DNA of 64,000 nt from Chlorops oryzae (GCA_020466095.1 CM035807.1:26771144-26835143); one strand, 5' to 3'. Shown: positions 32,760 through 44,923, counted from the stretch's first letter. Translations and numbers: made by a program. The notes: generated from the letters alone by a model not told the origin.

Positions 32760-34800
32760 TATTTTTTGCTTTTTATTAACAATTTTTTTCAAAATATTAT
32801 TAATGTCATAATCTGCTTGTGTTGTATGTTGATCAATACTTCGCTTGTTTCGAATTCGAAGTAAAATTTCGAACAATTTCTTTATCGGACAATTGTCGAA
32901 ATCAGACTTCTTCATATATGTATGGTCTGCCATGTGCATTTATCCCTTGTTAACTTTGTTGGGTGTGCTCACTGAGAATGGTCATAAAGCGTGTAAAGAG
33001 CCCTATTTGCTGAGCACATTGGTATTGAACAAACTTCAGATTCTTTCGTTAAGTTCTAACCTCACTTTCGTATTTGACCTCAAACAATTAAGAAGGTTTA
33101 GCCGTGTCGTGTTGTTTGATCGGCATATTAAGCCGAAATCATGCATGTCTCAACATTAGACCTGTCGAATTCTCGATAATTTTTTCGTGCACTCAATTTT
33201 GATTGAAATGTATGTCACGTGTGGAAGCAATACAATGTTGCACTTCTCTCTAATTACTCTTCTTCACATGCATTCAATATGCGGATGCCTTCTTCGAACA
33301 TGTTCTCAATTTCGTGATCATCTGCCAGTATGGTCATACATGTCAGAAGTACTTCAGCACTACCCAAATCGAATATACCACGATCAACACTAGATTCCTC
33401 GGTCTGTGTCGATGGACTCGAATTCGAACAAATATTCGTCATATGGTTCGTTCTCCTCTATCGTTGTCAGATCCACAGCTGAACTTAGTTTGGCTGCAGT
33501 CTGAACCGTTGATGACAGCGACGTCAGGTTCCTCGACATTTGTCATCACTACGTCTTTTCTGATCCATGATATGAACTCAAAGGGTACATTTGGATCGGC
33601 TAGCTCTCTCACTTGTCCCAACGAGCCGCGTTCTCACATTATTTCGTGGCACATTAATTGGCAGATTTAACTTCGACGATGACTGCAACATTTCTCATTT
33701 CGCATATCACGTTTGGCTTCCCAGACAATATCGTGATTCTGACCTGTCCATTTTATAAATGTTTATGGCCTTTCCACGGTGTCAGAAACTTCCAAATGAA
33801 TCGTCAATTCTCGAATCTTCGGTACTTTGTGTGTAATCGAACTGTCAATAGTGTGCTTGGCATGGTGTTCGCCTGAATGCTTGAATGCCTAGCTGCATTT
33901 CTAGCTGGATGCGCAATGCGAATTATTTCAGTTTTCCGCTGAATCTCATCCCAAGATTGTGGCTCACAATCACTTCGAATCTTCATTTCTTCTCATAATG
34001 AGCGCCACCATCTTTGGACTAAACATACATCTCATGGTCATAATGGAAAATCGAAATTCCATTTCGAATGATGAGTCAAATTTCTTGCCTTTAAATTCAT
34101 GCAAAAAACAGTGCCATGACACAACACGAACTAAGGCCGATCTGATGTTCTGCAAGAACGTTCCCCTCGCATATCACGTTCATGTATCTGCGTCTTTTCG
34201 TTGAAATAGTAGGCCACTCAGACGGTCGTCTCTTGTTGAAAATTGCTCTGTGAAGCGACGTTTCATTCATGGTCACTTGCACACGATCGATTTAATTTCG
34301 CTTGGATCGGCAAGATTAAATACTTGCAAGTGTGTCGCCTGAAGAGGAGCAGGCGGCTTACTCAAAAAATGCTGACCATGTAATGGACAGATATAATGTC
34401 TCGAAATCTATGGCTACAAATTTGGCCAATCAATCCTGACTCGATGATGATCTTGTATCGCAATGAGTTTAGCGCTTCAAGAGCGCTGATCTGGACATGA
34501 CAACATGTGACTTTGCTTATATTGCTGGTTTCGCATACTCCACACAATGTGTTTTTAAGTCTCGCAATAGATATGTGTCAGTCATCATGGCTATGCATTT
34601 CTAAAACAATTCTTTAATCTGCTTATGACTAAATTCCTTGAAATCGTTAATATAAATCGTTATAATTCTTTTTGGATCAGATTTTTCTGGCTTAATTGAT
34701 ATCATTCGCAAATAGCCCGTACAATTCTGGCACACGAATCTTGTGACGGTGCGAATGTTGAAAGAAACTTCGATATTTCGCATATCGAATATGTCGTTTA
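32760..34800 (-). pseudogene. Hsp70 copy 2, indel-riddled, tandem to copy 1
   Basis: Minus-strand alignment with the intact gene runs from promoter (CGAAGTTTC at 34772-34764) through GATTTCAAGGAATTTAGTCA. It continues past an ATG equivalent at 34598-34596 and CAGGATTGATTGGCCAAA (about 34420). CACGATATTGTCTGG follows (about 33750), then TTCGATTTGGGTAGTGCTGA (about 33390, the FDLDANGIL region). The 3' side has GGCAGACCATAC..GAAGAAGTCTGATT near 32901 and AATAAA at 32777-32772. Differences are mainly short indels. Its 3' end abuts the promoter of copy 1, so the two form a head-to-tail pair facing away from the intact gene. Confidence 0.8.
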
Positions 34801-34804
34801 CATA

Positions 34805-37185
34805 TTTGAATATGTATTGTGTTCATTCGAAAAAATTCAGAGCATTCCTTAGAGACGGGAAAGTTTTCGTATTTTGCCTAATACAGTATTTTCTTCTTAT
34901 ATTCTATTTTTGTTAACATGATAAAATTCAATTTATTTTCAATTCTGGCAATACAATAAGCTTTCCTATTCGAGGAGAAATTTTTTGAATTTCGTACGAT
35001 TTTCGAAATTCATGATAAAACATAATTTGTCCTTTAGAGTCAGACATTTGTACTTAGAGTATTTACCACGTAACTAATGTTTTGTACCAGTCTAATAATC
35101 AGCAAAAAGAGCACTTCATTTTAAAAAAAGCATATTTCTCAGTGCTAAATTAGCATTTTCTATTATCCTTAATTTAGCTGCATAAATTCAAAAAATGTTT
35201 AACTTTAGTTTATGAGTTTTTTAGTTGAAATTGGTAAAACTCTTCATTGCCACGATTTGTAGTCACATAAAATTAACGATCTTGTTTTACCATAAATAAT
35301 GTTTTGAATTAGTTGAATTTTCTTCTCAACTATCAAATAATTTGATTAGCGACTTTTATCGAGTCATAATCGCCGACACTATTTCTCGTATAGAATAGCT
35401 TTACTGAATTTCATGATTCAACGTATTCAGATATTTAATGACAATGAGTACAATTTTGAATTCAGCTCATTTCAATCTTGATTTTTCGATTTTATATCAA
35501 AACTGATTTGAGATTTTGCTTTACTGAATTTCGTTCTTGTCAGACGGTCATAAATTTATTTCAAACACACAGTTAATGATTAGATAAAAGGAATTCTCGT
35601 ACGTTGTCCGGGTTAGCTTTCAGGCAAAAGCCAAAGTGTCCATTGCTAGCAGAAGATTTAGAGTCGTTATCCTATACTCAGAGATATGCAAAATATTTAG
35701 TTAAAAAACACCTTGCAATCACTATATGTTCCTATAAATCGTGTCGACTTCGTGGAAAAAAATTCTTGCGTAGTCTTATGATCTTAATAAAACTATATGA
35801 GAAAATAACATTTATATAGCTCTCTAAGAAAATATGCCGAAATGAAACTTGGAGTTTTGTATGTTCTTAAATCTGAAATTAAAACCTCAAAAATAGTTAA
35901 CATACAATTAGCTTTTTAACTTCAGCATTGAAAAATTTTGCTTTTTTAGCGAACTAATGAAACCCACGAGTTCATTAGAAATTTCTCGATTCTAAAAAAG
36001 TCAACTGGAACATGGTTGAAACCGAGAAGGGCATCGAAGAAAAGAGAGACGGTTTTTGCAATCTTTCCTTAACAATTCTGTGCTTTCTTCTTTCTAATAG
36101 CTCAAATAGATTTGAAAGGTTTTCTTCATTGTAGACTATGAACGTTTTCGAAAACATCCCCTTTTAATCATGACAAGAAAAGGACAAATGTTCCGGAACT
36201 TGGCAAAACACTTTTTTTCTCATTCTCTTTACTATTTAATGGTTAAGGAAACATTTGATTGTGTAAGATAAGACGTTCAAGATATTGTCGTTCGAATTAA
36301 ATTTTTCTCGCCTTCAGATGGAATTCAATCAGCCCATTATTTCATTGGAATTCTTTTTAACGAAATACGAAGAAATTTACTAGAATAGAACTCCGGTCTT
36401 CTTTCGACTTTATTCCTCAATGATATCAAATACATAGTTTGAAATGACTGGCACGTTTCAATTTTTCTAAAAAAATTTTATTTACATCTTCAGAATAATC
36501 TGTAGCGCCACGAGTTCGTGTTTGAATGAAATAAATGACGAGTTAAATGCAAAATGATCCACATTAATTTTTAATTATCACTGCTTGGTGAAATTTGAAG
36601 CAGTATTTAATTTATTTATATCGCATTTAGAAAAATTAGGAAGGAACGCTACCAAAGTCGTGTAAACGGTTCAGATTGGCACACTAATTCGTTTTCGCAC
36701 AAGATGAACATAATTTCGAATATTTGTCAATTCGAAGAGTTTAATAATCAAACTAATTTTTGTAGCGAATATTGCGTGATGTGCAGGTGTGTGAAACATC
36801 CAGAACCAATACTCGGCGGTCAGATATGAAACATTTTCGAAACATCCTTTGAATCATGAGAAAGAAAATGAAACGAAATTGTATTCTATCTCCCACAAAT
36901 CCTTTACCTCATTGCAAAATTAAGTGATTATGAAATGTCTTAACTGTAAAAATATATTCGGTACTTGCGATTGCATTAAAACAGCTGCAATAGACCCTTA
37001 ATTGTTTCAAATAAATAGTATAGCAAAAACTTAATTGAAAGAAAGAAGTTTTCAATACATCTCAAAATTGGTCTTTTTCACGTATATCTATTTCAGGAAA
37101 GTTCTTTACACCCAATCCAATACGAAAAAGAACTGCACATACATACATATATAAAAATCTATTTCCCCTTCTCCGAAGAGAATGG
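34805..37185. other. Spacer between divergent Hsp70 copies
   Basis: It should hold the upstream regions of copy 2 and of the intact gene. A family-M MITE end remnant lies at about 36925-36955 (TTATGAAATGTCTTAACTG against TTATCGAAATGTCTTAACG). Related TTTTCGAAAACATCC and TTTTCGAAACATCC segments occur at about 36143 and 36831. No gene is seen. Confidence 0.4.
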
Positions 37186-37186
37186 C

Positions 37187-37315
37187 TCTCGAACATTACT
37201 TCGAATTCGAACACAAAGCGAGTCATACAACAACAACACAACGCAGTTGACTTTGAATGTTTGAAAAAATCGAGAAAGTTCTCAAACATTCCCCAGCCGG
37301 CTTCTCGAAGTTTCC
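37187..37315 (+). promoter_or_regulatory. Heat-shock elements of Hsp70
   Basis: Three clusters of inverted GAA units are visible: a degenerate group at 37187-37211 (TCTCGAACATT..TTCGAATTCGAA), GAAAGTTCTCAAACATTC at 37274-37291, and a perfect triplet TTCTCGAAGTTTC at 37302-37314. The last lies about 20 bases upstream of the TATA box. This is the expected binding architecture for heat shock factor trimers. Confidence 0.9.
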
Positions 37316-37332
37316 GTGTTGCACAGAATGTG

Positions 37333-37340
37333 TATAAATA
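37333..37340 (+). promoter_or_regulatory. TATA box of Hsp70
   Basis: TATAAATA, followed about 30 bases later by the presumed transcription start near 37363. This leaves a long, A-rich 5' UTR of about 125 bases, as in other fly Hsp70 genes. Confidence 0.9.
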
Positions 37341-37487
37341 CGGCAGCTGATTTGTTCCCCTGCATAGTCAAATATAAACAAACGAAGAAATCACATCGAT
37401 TCAAAACAAAGCGAATTACAAAGCGATTTATTATCAAAGCGATTTCAAGTGAATTTAGTCAAAGAGAATAAAGTATTGATCAAGAAA

Positions 37488-39431
37488 ATGCCAGCAATTG
37501 GAATAGACTTGGGAACCACATACTCGTGCGTTGGAGTATTCCAGCATGGAAAGGTGGAAATAATCGCGAACGACCAAGGCAACAGAACAACACCAAGCTA
37601 TGTTGCATTCACAGATTCGGAGCGACTCATTGGAGACGCCGCGAAGAACCAAGTTGCGATGAACCCAAAGAACACAGTCTTCGATGCAAAGCGATTGATT
37701 GGCCGCAAATTCGACGACCCGAAGATCCAAGAAGACATGAAACACTGGCCATTCAAAGTGGTCAGCGATTGTGGTAAGCCAAAAATCTCCGTCGAATTCA
37801 AAGGCGAACAGAAGAAATTTGCTCCAGAGGAAATCAGTTCGATGGTGTTGACGAAAATGAAGGAAACGGCCGAGCAATATTTGGGCACATCAGTGAGAGA
37901 CGCCGTCATAACAGTTCCAGCTTATTTCAACGACTCTCAGCGTCAAGCCACAAAAGACGCTGGAGCTATAGCGGGCCTGAACGTCTTGCGAATAATCAAT
38001 GAGCCTACTGCAGCCGCGTTGGCCTATGGATTGGACAAGAACTTAAAGGGCGAACGAAATGTGCTCATATTCGATTTGGGCGGAGGTACCTTTGATGTGT
38101 CCATTCTGACCATCGACGAGGGATCGTTGTTTGAAGTGAAGGCAACGGCCGGCGACACTCATTTGGGAGGTGAAGACTTCGACAATCGATTGGTGAGCCA
38201 CTTGGCCGATGAATTCAAGCGGAAATATAAGAAAGACCTACGATCGAATCCAAGGGCGCTGCGACGCTTGAGAACTGCAGCTGAACGAGCCAAGCGCACA
38301 TTGTCATCGAGCACAGAATCAACCATTGAGATCGACGCACTCTACGAAGGTGTGGACTTCTACACAAAAGTGACGCGAGCACGATTCGAGGAACTCTGTG
38401 CAGATCTATTCCGTGGAACGCTGCAGCCAGTGGAGAAGGCCTTAAACGATGCAAAAATGGACAAAGGTCAAATCCACGATATTGTTCTGGTCGGAGGCTC
38501 AACACGTATTCCGAAAGTGCAGAATATGTTGCAGTCCTTCTTCAACGGAAAGAATCTGAATTTGTCCATCAATCCCGATGAAGCTGTAGCATACGGAGCT
38601 GCGGTTCAGGCAGCCATTCTGAGTGGAGACAAGAGCAGCCAGATCCAAGATGTACTCCTTGTGGACGTGGCACCATTATCTCTGGGCATCGAAACAGCGG
38701 GCGGTGTGATGACGAAATTGATCGAGAGAAATTGCCGCATTCCATGCAAACAGAGCAAGACATTTACGACGTATGCCGACAATCAGCCAGCTGTGACGAT
38801 CCAAGTATTTGAGGGAGAACGTGCCATGACCAAAGACAACAACTTATTGGGCACATTCGATCTCACGGGCATTCCACCAGCACCGAGAGGAGTTCCGAAA
38901 GTTGACGTTACTTTCGATTTGGATGCGAACGGTATTCTGAACGTAACCGCTAAGGAAATGAGTACCGGAAATGCGAAGAACATTGTCATCAAGAACGACA
39001 AGGGACGACTCTCGCAGGCAGATATTGATCGCATGGTGAACGAAGCCGAGAAGTATGCTGAGGAGGACGAGAAGTACCGCCAGCGCATTGCAGCTCGCAA
39101 TCAGTTCGAAGGTTACATCTTTGGAGTGAAGCAGGCCGTTGAGCAAGCCGGAAATAAATTGGAGCAATCGGACAGGGATCGTGTGTTGGAGAAGTGCAAC
39201 GAGGCGGTGAAATGGCTCGACAACAACACGACCGCTGAAAAGGAGGAGTACGAATACAAGATGGAAGAATTGACAAAGATCTGCAGTCCGATAATGACGA
39301 AGATGCATCAGCAGGCTGGCGGTAACAATGGCGGCGCCAGTGCTGGCTTCGGTGAGAGCTGCGGCCAACAAGCTAACAGAGGATATGGCGGTGGCAGTCA
39401 TGGCGGACCAACTGTTGAAGAAGTAGATTAA
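37488..39431 (+). CDS. Hsp70: Inducible cytosolic Hsp70 chaperone
   Basis: An intronless coding region of 647 residues. The start is the ATG at 37488 ([17 protein letters not shown]); an in-frame GTG further upstream is not a plausible start. The protein is an ATP-driven chaperone that binds exposed hydrophobic segments and works with J-domain and nucleotide-exchange partners. The nucleotide-binding domain spans about residues 1-385 (phosphate loop [36 protein letters not shown]). The substrate-binding beta domain is about 390-505 and the helical lid about 510-610. A Gly-rich tail ends EEVD, the cytosolic co-chaperone docking motif. Lack of introns, clustered HSEs and the long 5' UTR mark the heat-inducible class. 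It lies divergently from two damaged copies. Confidence 0.98.
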   Translation: MPAIGIDLGTTYSCVGVFQHGKVEIIANDQGNRTTPSYVAFTDSERLIGDAAKNQVAMNPKNTVFDAKRLIGRKFDDPKIQEDMKHWPFKVVSDCGKPKISVEFKGEQKKFAPEEISSMVLTKMKETAEQYLGTSVRDAVITVPAYFNDSQRQATKDAGAIAGLNVLRIINEPTAAALAYGLDKNLKGERNVLIFDLGGGTFDVSILTIDEGSLFEVKATAGDTHLGGEDFDNRLVSHLADEFKRKYKKDLRSNPRALRRLRTAAERAKRTLSSSTESTIEIDALYEGVDFYTKVTRARFEELCADLFRGTLQPVEKALNDAKMDKGQIHDIVLVGGSTRIPKVQNMLQSFFNGKNLNLSINPDEAVAYGAAVQAAILSGDKSSQIQDVLLVDVAPLSLGIETAGGVMTKLIERNCRIPCKQSKTFTTYADNQPAVTIQVFEGERAMTKDNNLLGTFDLTGIPPAPRGVPKVDVTFDLDANGILNVTAKEMSTGNAKNIVIKNDKGRLSQADIDRMVNEAEKYAEEDEKYRQRIAARNQFEGYIFGVKQAVEQAGNKLEQSDRDRVLEKCNEAVKWLDNNTTAEKEEYEYKMEELTKICSPIMTKMHQQAGGNNGGASAGFGESCGQQANRGYGGGSHGGPTVEEVD

Positions 39432-39553
39432 GCGAAGCCGATAAGAGAATATTGTTCGTTTTATTTTTAGTCCATTCCGAAGACTGTTAGTTTGATAAAT
39501 CCTCAAGTGATATTAAGTGTATTCGATTTTAAGTTAAATTGATTTTAATTGTT

Positions 39554-39559
39554 AATAAA
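39554..39559 (+). promoter_or_regulatory. Polyadenylation signal of Hsp70
   Basis: AATAAA, about 120 bases after the stop. Confidence 0.8.
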
Positions 39560-39579
39560 GCAAAATAATTTATTTTGAA

Positions 39580-39735
39580 AACAAACTTGTTTTTCTTCTG
39601 AATCATCCTGATCTTTTGGTCATGAAATTGTTACTTATTGAGGAAATTTTGGAGGCAATGGCAACGGGAGGTTCTTCGCTTGAAATTGAATTCCTTGGAG
39701 TTGTGGTTACGCTGTTGGAAAGTACAAATCATTAA
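39580..39735 (+). repeat. 3' flank shared with Hsp70 copy 1
   Basis: This stretch past the poly(A) signal aligns in inverse with 30190-30040, showing that the duplicated unit extends beyond the gene. The first 45 bases are nearly identical. Confidence 0.8.
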
Positions 39736-39739
39736 TTTT

Positions 39740-40685
39740 TTTTGACGTCGGCCTTACATGTTGGAAACAAAGAGAAGCTCATGTTTTAATTCAGTGAGTT
39801 CAATCATTCCTTGTACTGAGAAGTTTTTTGACTATTGAGTGCAGCTGCATTTTGGGATAATCATGTTATGAATGATTTTTCCCTTGTTAAATTACAGAAA
39901 GTCGTTAAACTATTTCTTTAAATATTAAAATTTGTGGGGGAATGAATGCTTTAATGGCATGGTCCCTACATAGAAATTTTTATGTGCATACATGGAATAA
40001 AAAATAACAAAATTTCGAAGGTTTTATTTCGATGAATTTTTTATTTCAATTTTCCTTTGAATTCGCGCGTTTCTGATTCTTAATTTTAATTTTATTATTT
40101 TCTTGGGAATTTTCTTGTCTTACCCTTTCCTTTTTTATGATCCTGATCGTCATGCACGAGATGTGAATCAGCGAGCTCTCGATTCCTAGTCATAAGCTTA
40201 AAAGCATTGCTTATCCTTCGACACCGTTGAATTCGAAATTCGAAGCTTTTTATATGCTCATACATATATTCTTCATGTTTGTGAGTCATTAAGGACTCTT
40301 GTTTTTCAGCTTTATACTTCTTAAATATTCCAGACTTATGAATATTAACGCTCCTAAAATGTTTGCTGGGTCAGTAATGCCATGTTCAGATGGTTATATT
40401 AATTACGTTGGTCGGCTGTCCATCACGAAGAAGGACCGAATCACACGTCTGAACATGACATTAGAAAATTACAAAAACAAAGTGCATGCTATTTGAACAA
40501 ATAAAATTTTCAATTAATGACAAATTGACATCCAAATTGAGACGCTTGGTCGTTGAATGATTCAAAAATCTTCTCCTTTTGTAGCATGAAGTCAAACAAG
40601 ATGCTTATGTGTGTGATCGCGGGGTATGTTAGCGCTGCCTGTTTTTCAACAAGGGGAATTCTACCTTTTGATTTTTTACTGTGAA
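39740..40685. other. Intergenic, no gene recognised
   Basis: Short open frames only. No domain or paired repeat. Confidence 0.45.
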
Positions 40686-40689
40686 AACT

Positions 40690-40810
40690 TCGATTGATAC
40701 ATTTGGGCGAGCAAAGTGTGGGAATTTAGAGAAAAAATTAGCGTTTTTTGGTTGCACGTACTCGATAGATCGTTTTGTGCCCTCTTTTTTTTTTACATGG
40801 AAACACGAAT
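40690..40810 (+). repeat. Interspersed repeat R, copy 3
   Basis: It reads GGGCGAGCAAAGTGTGGGAA, then TTTAGAGAAAAA and a GGTTGCACGTACTCGA segment, matching copies 1 and 2. Confidence 0.6.
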
Positions 40811-40969
40811 CACAGCTCCAAAAGCAAATAAAAATAAGAATTGACGGTCAACAATTTACTAGTGTAAAAGGCCTCATTTCGAAGACTCGAATCGAAATTT
40901 CGATACGATTTTATATATATTTGGCTACGAAAAATGAAGTTAGTGGCAACGCTGGTCCCAACTCTGGAA

Positions 40970-41368
40970 CAGTGCTGTCGAAATGCTACTGTGTACTTTT
41001 TAGCTACTTTTTGTCTCAACGTAGTACTTTCTACGTACTACTATTTGGTTGTAAATAAATATTGTTAAAGGTTCTTTGTGCGGTGGAAATTAATTCTTTG
41101 GCAAGCCTACAAAAGCATTTTTATTCACATTCATCATTCACTAAAAACAACTAGGACATTCCATTAAGAGTGAAAAGATTGAAAAAGTAAAATGTGTAAA
41201 TTTTTTCATACAAAATTACAGTCATTTATTTTTTAGCCTTCTTAGTTTTCGAATTTTTTGTTCTATTGCTTAAAGGTACTTCTTTTTTAATATACTCCGT
41301 TTATTTTATAAAAACTACCATTTTAAAAACATTTCGCTACTTTCTAAGATACGAAAACATCAGCACTG
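40970..41368. mobile_element. hAT element, family H, copy 2
   Basis: Starts CAGTGCTGTCGAAATGCTAC and ends CAGCACTG. The 8-bp flanks CTCTGGAA (40962-40969) and CTCTGCAA (41369-41376) differ at one base. The 399-bp body aligns in inverse with hAT copy 1 minus its nested insertion. It is non-coding. Confidence 0.8.
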
Positions 41369-41600
41369 CTCTGCAAGGAGGGTTGGAACCAGTGTTGGAA
41401 AAGTAGGTGTAATTGTACCTTTCCCAGCCATTTTCATCTAAAAGGTACATTAAGAACATTTATACCATATTTTTCAAAACAAATTTTATATTATATACCT
41501 ATATATAAGGTACATTTTATTGAAGTTAGGTACAATTTAATGATCAGTTCAGGTACACACAGAAATTTTAATTTTGCAGCACTGGCAAGAACTGCACTGT

Positions 41601-41790
41601 AATTGCAGTGGATCCAATGTCCACTTTTACATTAGGGAAACTATTGCCGGCAATTTGTTGGCTCATGGGCGAGATGAAGCGCAGAAGGGTAGTTTCTCTA
41701 CATCCCCGCGCGTCGTCTCGCCTATAAACCAAAAAATTGAAGGCAATAGTTGCCCTAATGTAAAAGGGCACAATTGCAGTGGATCCAATG
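41601..41790. repeat. Hairpin element between 19-bp direct repeats
   Basis: Exact direct repeats AATTGCAGTGGATCCAATG (41601-41619 and 41772-41790) flank inverted arms, about 41622-41685 and 41705-41770 (CTTTTACATTAGGG / CCCTAATGTAAAAG). The loop region carries CATCCCCGCGCGTCG, shared with MITE family M. Nineteen bases is long for a DNA-transposon target duplication, so an alternative is a local duplication. Confidence 0.7.
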
Positions 41791-42042
41791 CGCTTTTTAA
41801 AAATATTTGGCATCATTGCAATCTGCTATGTTTTCGTCCCTGATGTCATTCGATATAATAATTTTCAATCAAAGCTACCAAAAACACTACCAATTTCGGT
41901 TATAATTTTACCAGGCACCGCAATACTGCTTGTAACAAATGTATTATTGTTGTCCTTGTTTTACATCTTGGGTTTTACATCTAATCTTATATGTCACGAT
42001 ATCGATAGTTTAACAGTTGATATGGCTGAAAAAATTGCTTAA
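41788..42042 (+). CDS. Small hydrophobic open reading frame (84 aa), unproven
   Basis: The frame begins MRFLKIFGIIAICYVFV and has a second hydrophobic stretch at about residues 40-64 (VIILPGTAILLVTNVLLLSL), so two membrane segments or a signal peptide plus one segment are possible. I do not recognise the family. Its ATG sits in the right copy of the 19-bp direct repeat beside a hairpin element, which argues for a chance frame in transposon-derived DNA. No splice or codon evidence supports it. Confidence 0.2.
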   Translation: MRFLKIFGIIAICYVFVPDVIRYNNFQSKLPKTLPISVIILPGTAILLVTNVLLLSLFYILGFTSNLICHDIDSLTVDMAEKIA

Positions 42043-42049
42043 ACATTTT

Positions 42050-44595
42050 TTTCCTTTTATCATGCAATGTACTTTATGTATTTAAAAATTGTTTTTCATC
42101 AATTTATCCCCGTGCGAAAAATTCAAATCTACTACCTTTTTTTTCAAAGCCGCTGCACTTTCTTTTTAGCCATGCTGCAACCCTGCCACGAAGACCTCAG
42201 TTTTTTGCAGAATTTCGAGTTGTTGAGACGTGAATTGTTTGTTCGCGGTTAAAGCGTGCGCGTTAAACAAAATAAATAATTTGGTGCGAAAAGCCCAAAA
42301 TGGCAACTCTGGAATGAGTTTATTCAAAGGTGCAGATGTTTTTTCTATGGTATTCTTTCAGAAGAAAAACAAAATAAAATAAAAACAAACGCTATAACGC
42401 CAATAAGAATTTCCAAGTGACAGTGATGACATAAAGAGAGCGAACAAAATGCTGTACTCAATAGAGCCGAGTACTTAGTTTTGATCAACGGAAGCTAATA
42501 AAGTTAAAGATAAATAAATTGGTGGATCGAAACCATTGCAATTGGTCTCGGAATACTTTTTCGACTTGATAATTTATTAGTTTCCTTCATTTATATATCA
42601 CCCCCCTGAGCATCACATTTTCTAAGTATTCTTGCGATAGTTTCTTGTTTGATGCATCAACTTTCTCGTGTCTCTTCCGTCTCTTCTTCGTTGTACAACA
42701 AATTTCATCTCTTCTTTTTTGTTATTTCTTTTCGTTGCGTTGCGTCTGCACAGTGGTACGAAAAATGTGTTTGGTGGGAATAATGTAGGAGTGCAGCTAA
42801 TAACAAGTTATAGGGTTAGATTCTGATTAGAAATTTTTTTAAGTAAAATAATTTGAAGGTATAAGATTTATAAGTTTTCTCTATGGCCATAACTCCCAAC
42901 AAGGTCCTCCATTTGTGAAAATAACTAAATAAATATTTTTCTTTGAAATGGGATAAGGTTTTTCGATTTTAAACTTCTAAATTTGCATGGTCGTGTCTGG
43001 ATAGTGTGGAACCACGAGAAAGCCGTTCAAAACTCTTTAGGAGAGCGTAAGACACAAACGTTCCAATTTCATTTTTCTTAAAAAAAAAAAATACTCCCAA
43101 ATTTGTTCACATTTGAACTCAATAAAGCAAATTAAACATAAAAAAATCTACTCCGATACAGTGGACAGCCTCATAACATGAACAGTTCTAGCGCAAGTTA
43201 GTTCACTCTATCCAGAGTAAATTCTATGTCAAATAGAATAATTGAAGGACGATTTTTCTTTGGATACATGAAATATATAAACTGAACTCCCACCATTAGA
43301 TTAAAAAGTCGAAGAAACCGGAAAAGAAGTTAATCGCCTTTGTGACTTCAATTCAAAAACAGAAATCTTTTTTAGTCAGACAAGGAATTTGCTTTTTATT
43401 TTTGCTGAAAAAATAAATATTGACACTCTTTCTGTTGTGTCTGCTTCTGTTTTTCATCTCCTCTTCATTTTAGTTACCTTTTCGAATGCGATTACGTGCT
43501 TACATTCATTCAACGCAGACATGAATGGAGTGGTTGTAATTTTTCTTCTTAGAATAATTTTCTGAAACGCAATAGCATTCCTTCCTGCTTCTCAAACTCC
43601 TCCGATAAGACGATTTCACATTTGTCAAAAACATTCCTCCCATAAATCTGAAATGTTTTTTCTTTGAGAGTGTATGTTTTCTTACGATTTAATGCTGGAT
43701 TCCGACGAATGCCTCAATTTCTTAGAATTTTCATGGACCACGGAGTCTACTCCTAATGGATTTACATTGACCATCAATCTGCTCTCCCAATGAATAATTC
43801 AATTTTTCGACCATCTTAATAATTATTTTGCAATTCCATTACAGATTAAAACTTTAAAGTTCATTTCGTCAAATAAAAAAACAAAAAAAAAAAGGAAGAA
43901 TGTGAGCTTTGCGAAAAAATTCGCAGTCTTCCAGCGCCTCACTTAAACTAAAAAGTGTTAACTTTTTGTGCCAATAGTGTTAAATCGTAACAGTGGTTAT
44001 CCGAACAAACACAAATAAAAAAATAAAAAAAAAAAACACCCTCAAAATACTGGGACATTCCATGGATCTTTGTAATCTCCCTCAAAAAAGGTACATTAAT
44101 ATACTTCCCATGAGTACTTATTTAAATAAAAAATGTTCTGAAAATATTTCAGCTTAACCGCTTTAGGCTTTCTCCACAATTTGCACGATATACTCACAGT
44201 CCATTCGGAGACAATTTCTAATCCACAATCATCATTATTTCTCTTACATTTCTCAAGTGCTTTTCGGTTTTTAGCAAACCAATTGTATTCGGCTTTGAGG
44301 AAAGCCTAAGGCGCTCTAAAGGCGCTGAAGAGTCAAGAGTCGTGTGTGTTAACGTGATGTATTGAAACCGACAATCGTTGGTAATGCCATCAGCGGTTAA
44401 GCTGGAACAATATTTTCATAAGCAGGAACGGCAGAGTGGTTCTAAGAGAGGGATGTGTTATTCAAAATTGTATGTTTTTTTTATTATATGTTGTATTATC
44501 TGCTATAGTCTGGTGTAGTCATTATTTGAAGATTGTTTGCCTTACATTTTATCATGTGGATTTCATAATCATCATCGTCGTCATTATCGCTGTCG
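42050..44595. other. Intergenic, no gene recognised
   Basis: AT-rich, with A runs near 43080-43092, 43883-43894 and 44010-44036. No exon or paired repeat ends could be supported. Confidence 0.45.
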
Positions 44596-44607
44596 GTGGC
44601 ACAACAG

Positions 44608-44918
44608 TAAAGATGAGCGATTCGTGGAAAAGTATCGACTTCGATAATATCGACTGAAAGAAGTCTCGACACGTATATATCGCTGAATTATATCGATTTA
44701 TCGATATATCGATGTTTTTTTATTTTTTATTATTCTACAGGATTTTGTTGAACAAATTATTAAAACACAGACGATGACATAAAAATATCGTCCTTGGATA
44801 TTGGATTTTAGTTATCGATTTTCGATATGTCGAAGTTAATAATATTACTCCACGGTTTCATATCGATGTGCCATAAACATCGACTTTTCCATATAGGATT
44901 ATTTTCTTTCCATCCCTA
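44608..44918. mobile_element. hAT MITE with exact 8-bp target duplication
   Basis: It starts TAAAGATGAGCGATT and ends CTTTCCATCCCTA. The duplication CACAACAG lies at 44600-44607 and 44919-44926. ATATCGAT motifs fill the 311-bp interior. It is non-coding. Confidence 0.8.
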
Positions 44919-44923
44919 CACAA

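Noticed and set aside
33254..33442. Apparent FDLG motif taken first as the Hsp70 IFDLGGG phosphate motif
   Set aside because: Alignment of the surrounding bases places it at the later FDLDANGIL region of Hsp70, not at the ATPase motif.
36117..36880. Duplicated TTTTCGAAAACATCC segments as a further Hsp70 copy
   Set aside because: The two short similar stretches do not extend into alignable Hsp70 sequence.
37449..37487. Longer Hsp70 start at an in-frame GTG
   Set aside because: Nuclear genes of flies start at ATG, and [13 protein letters not shown] at 37488 is the conserved N-terminus.
38844..39506. 220-codon minus-strand frame over Hsp70
   Set aside because: It is the antisense of a highly biased coding region, with no domain and strong Hsp70 coding on the other strand.
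41391..41583. Additional hAT element (CAGTGTTGG ... CAGCACTGG)
   Set aside because: Flanking 8-mers GTTGGAAC and GCAAGAAC agree at only five positions and the ends are diverged.
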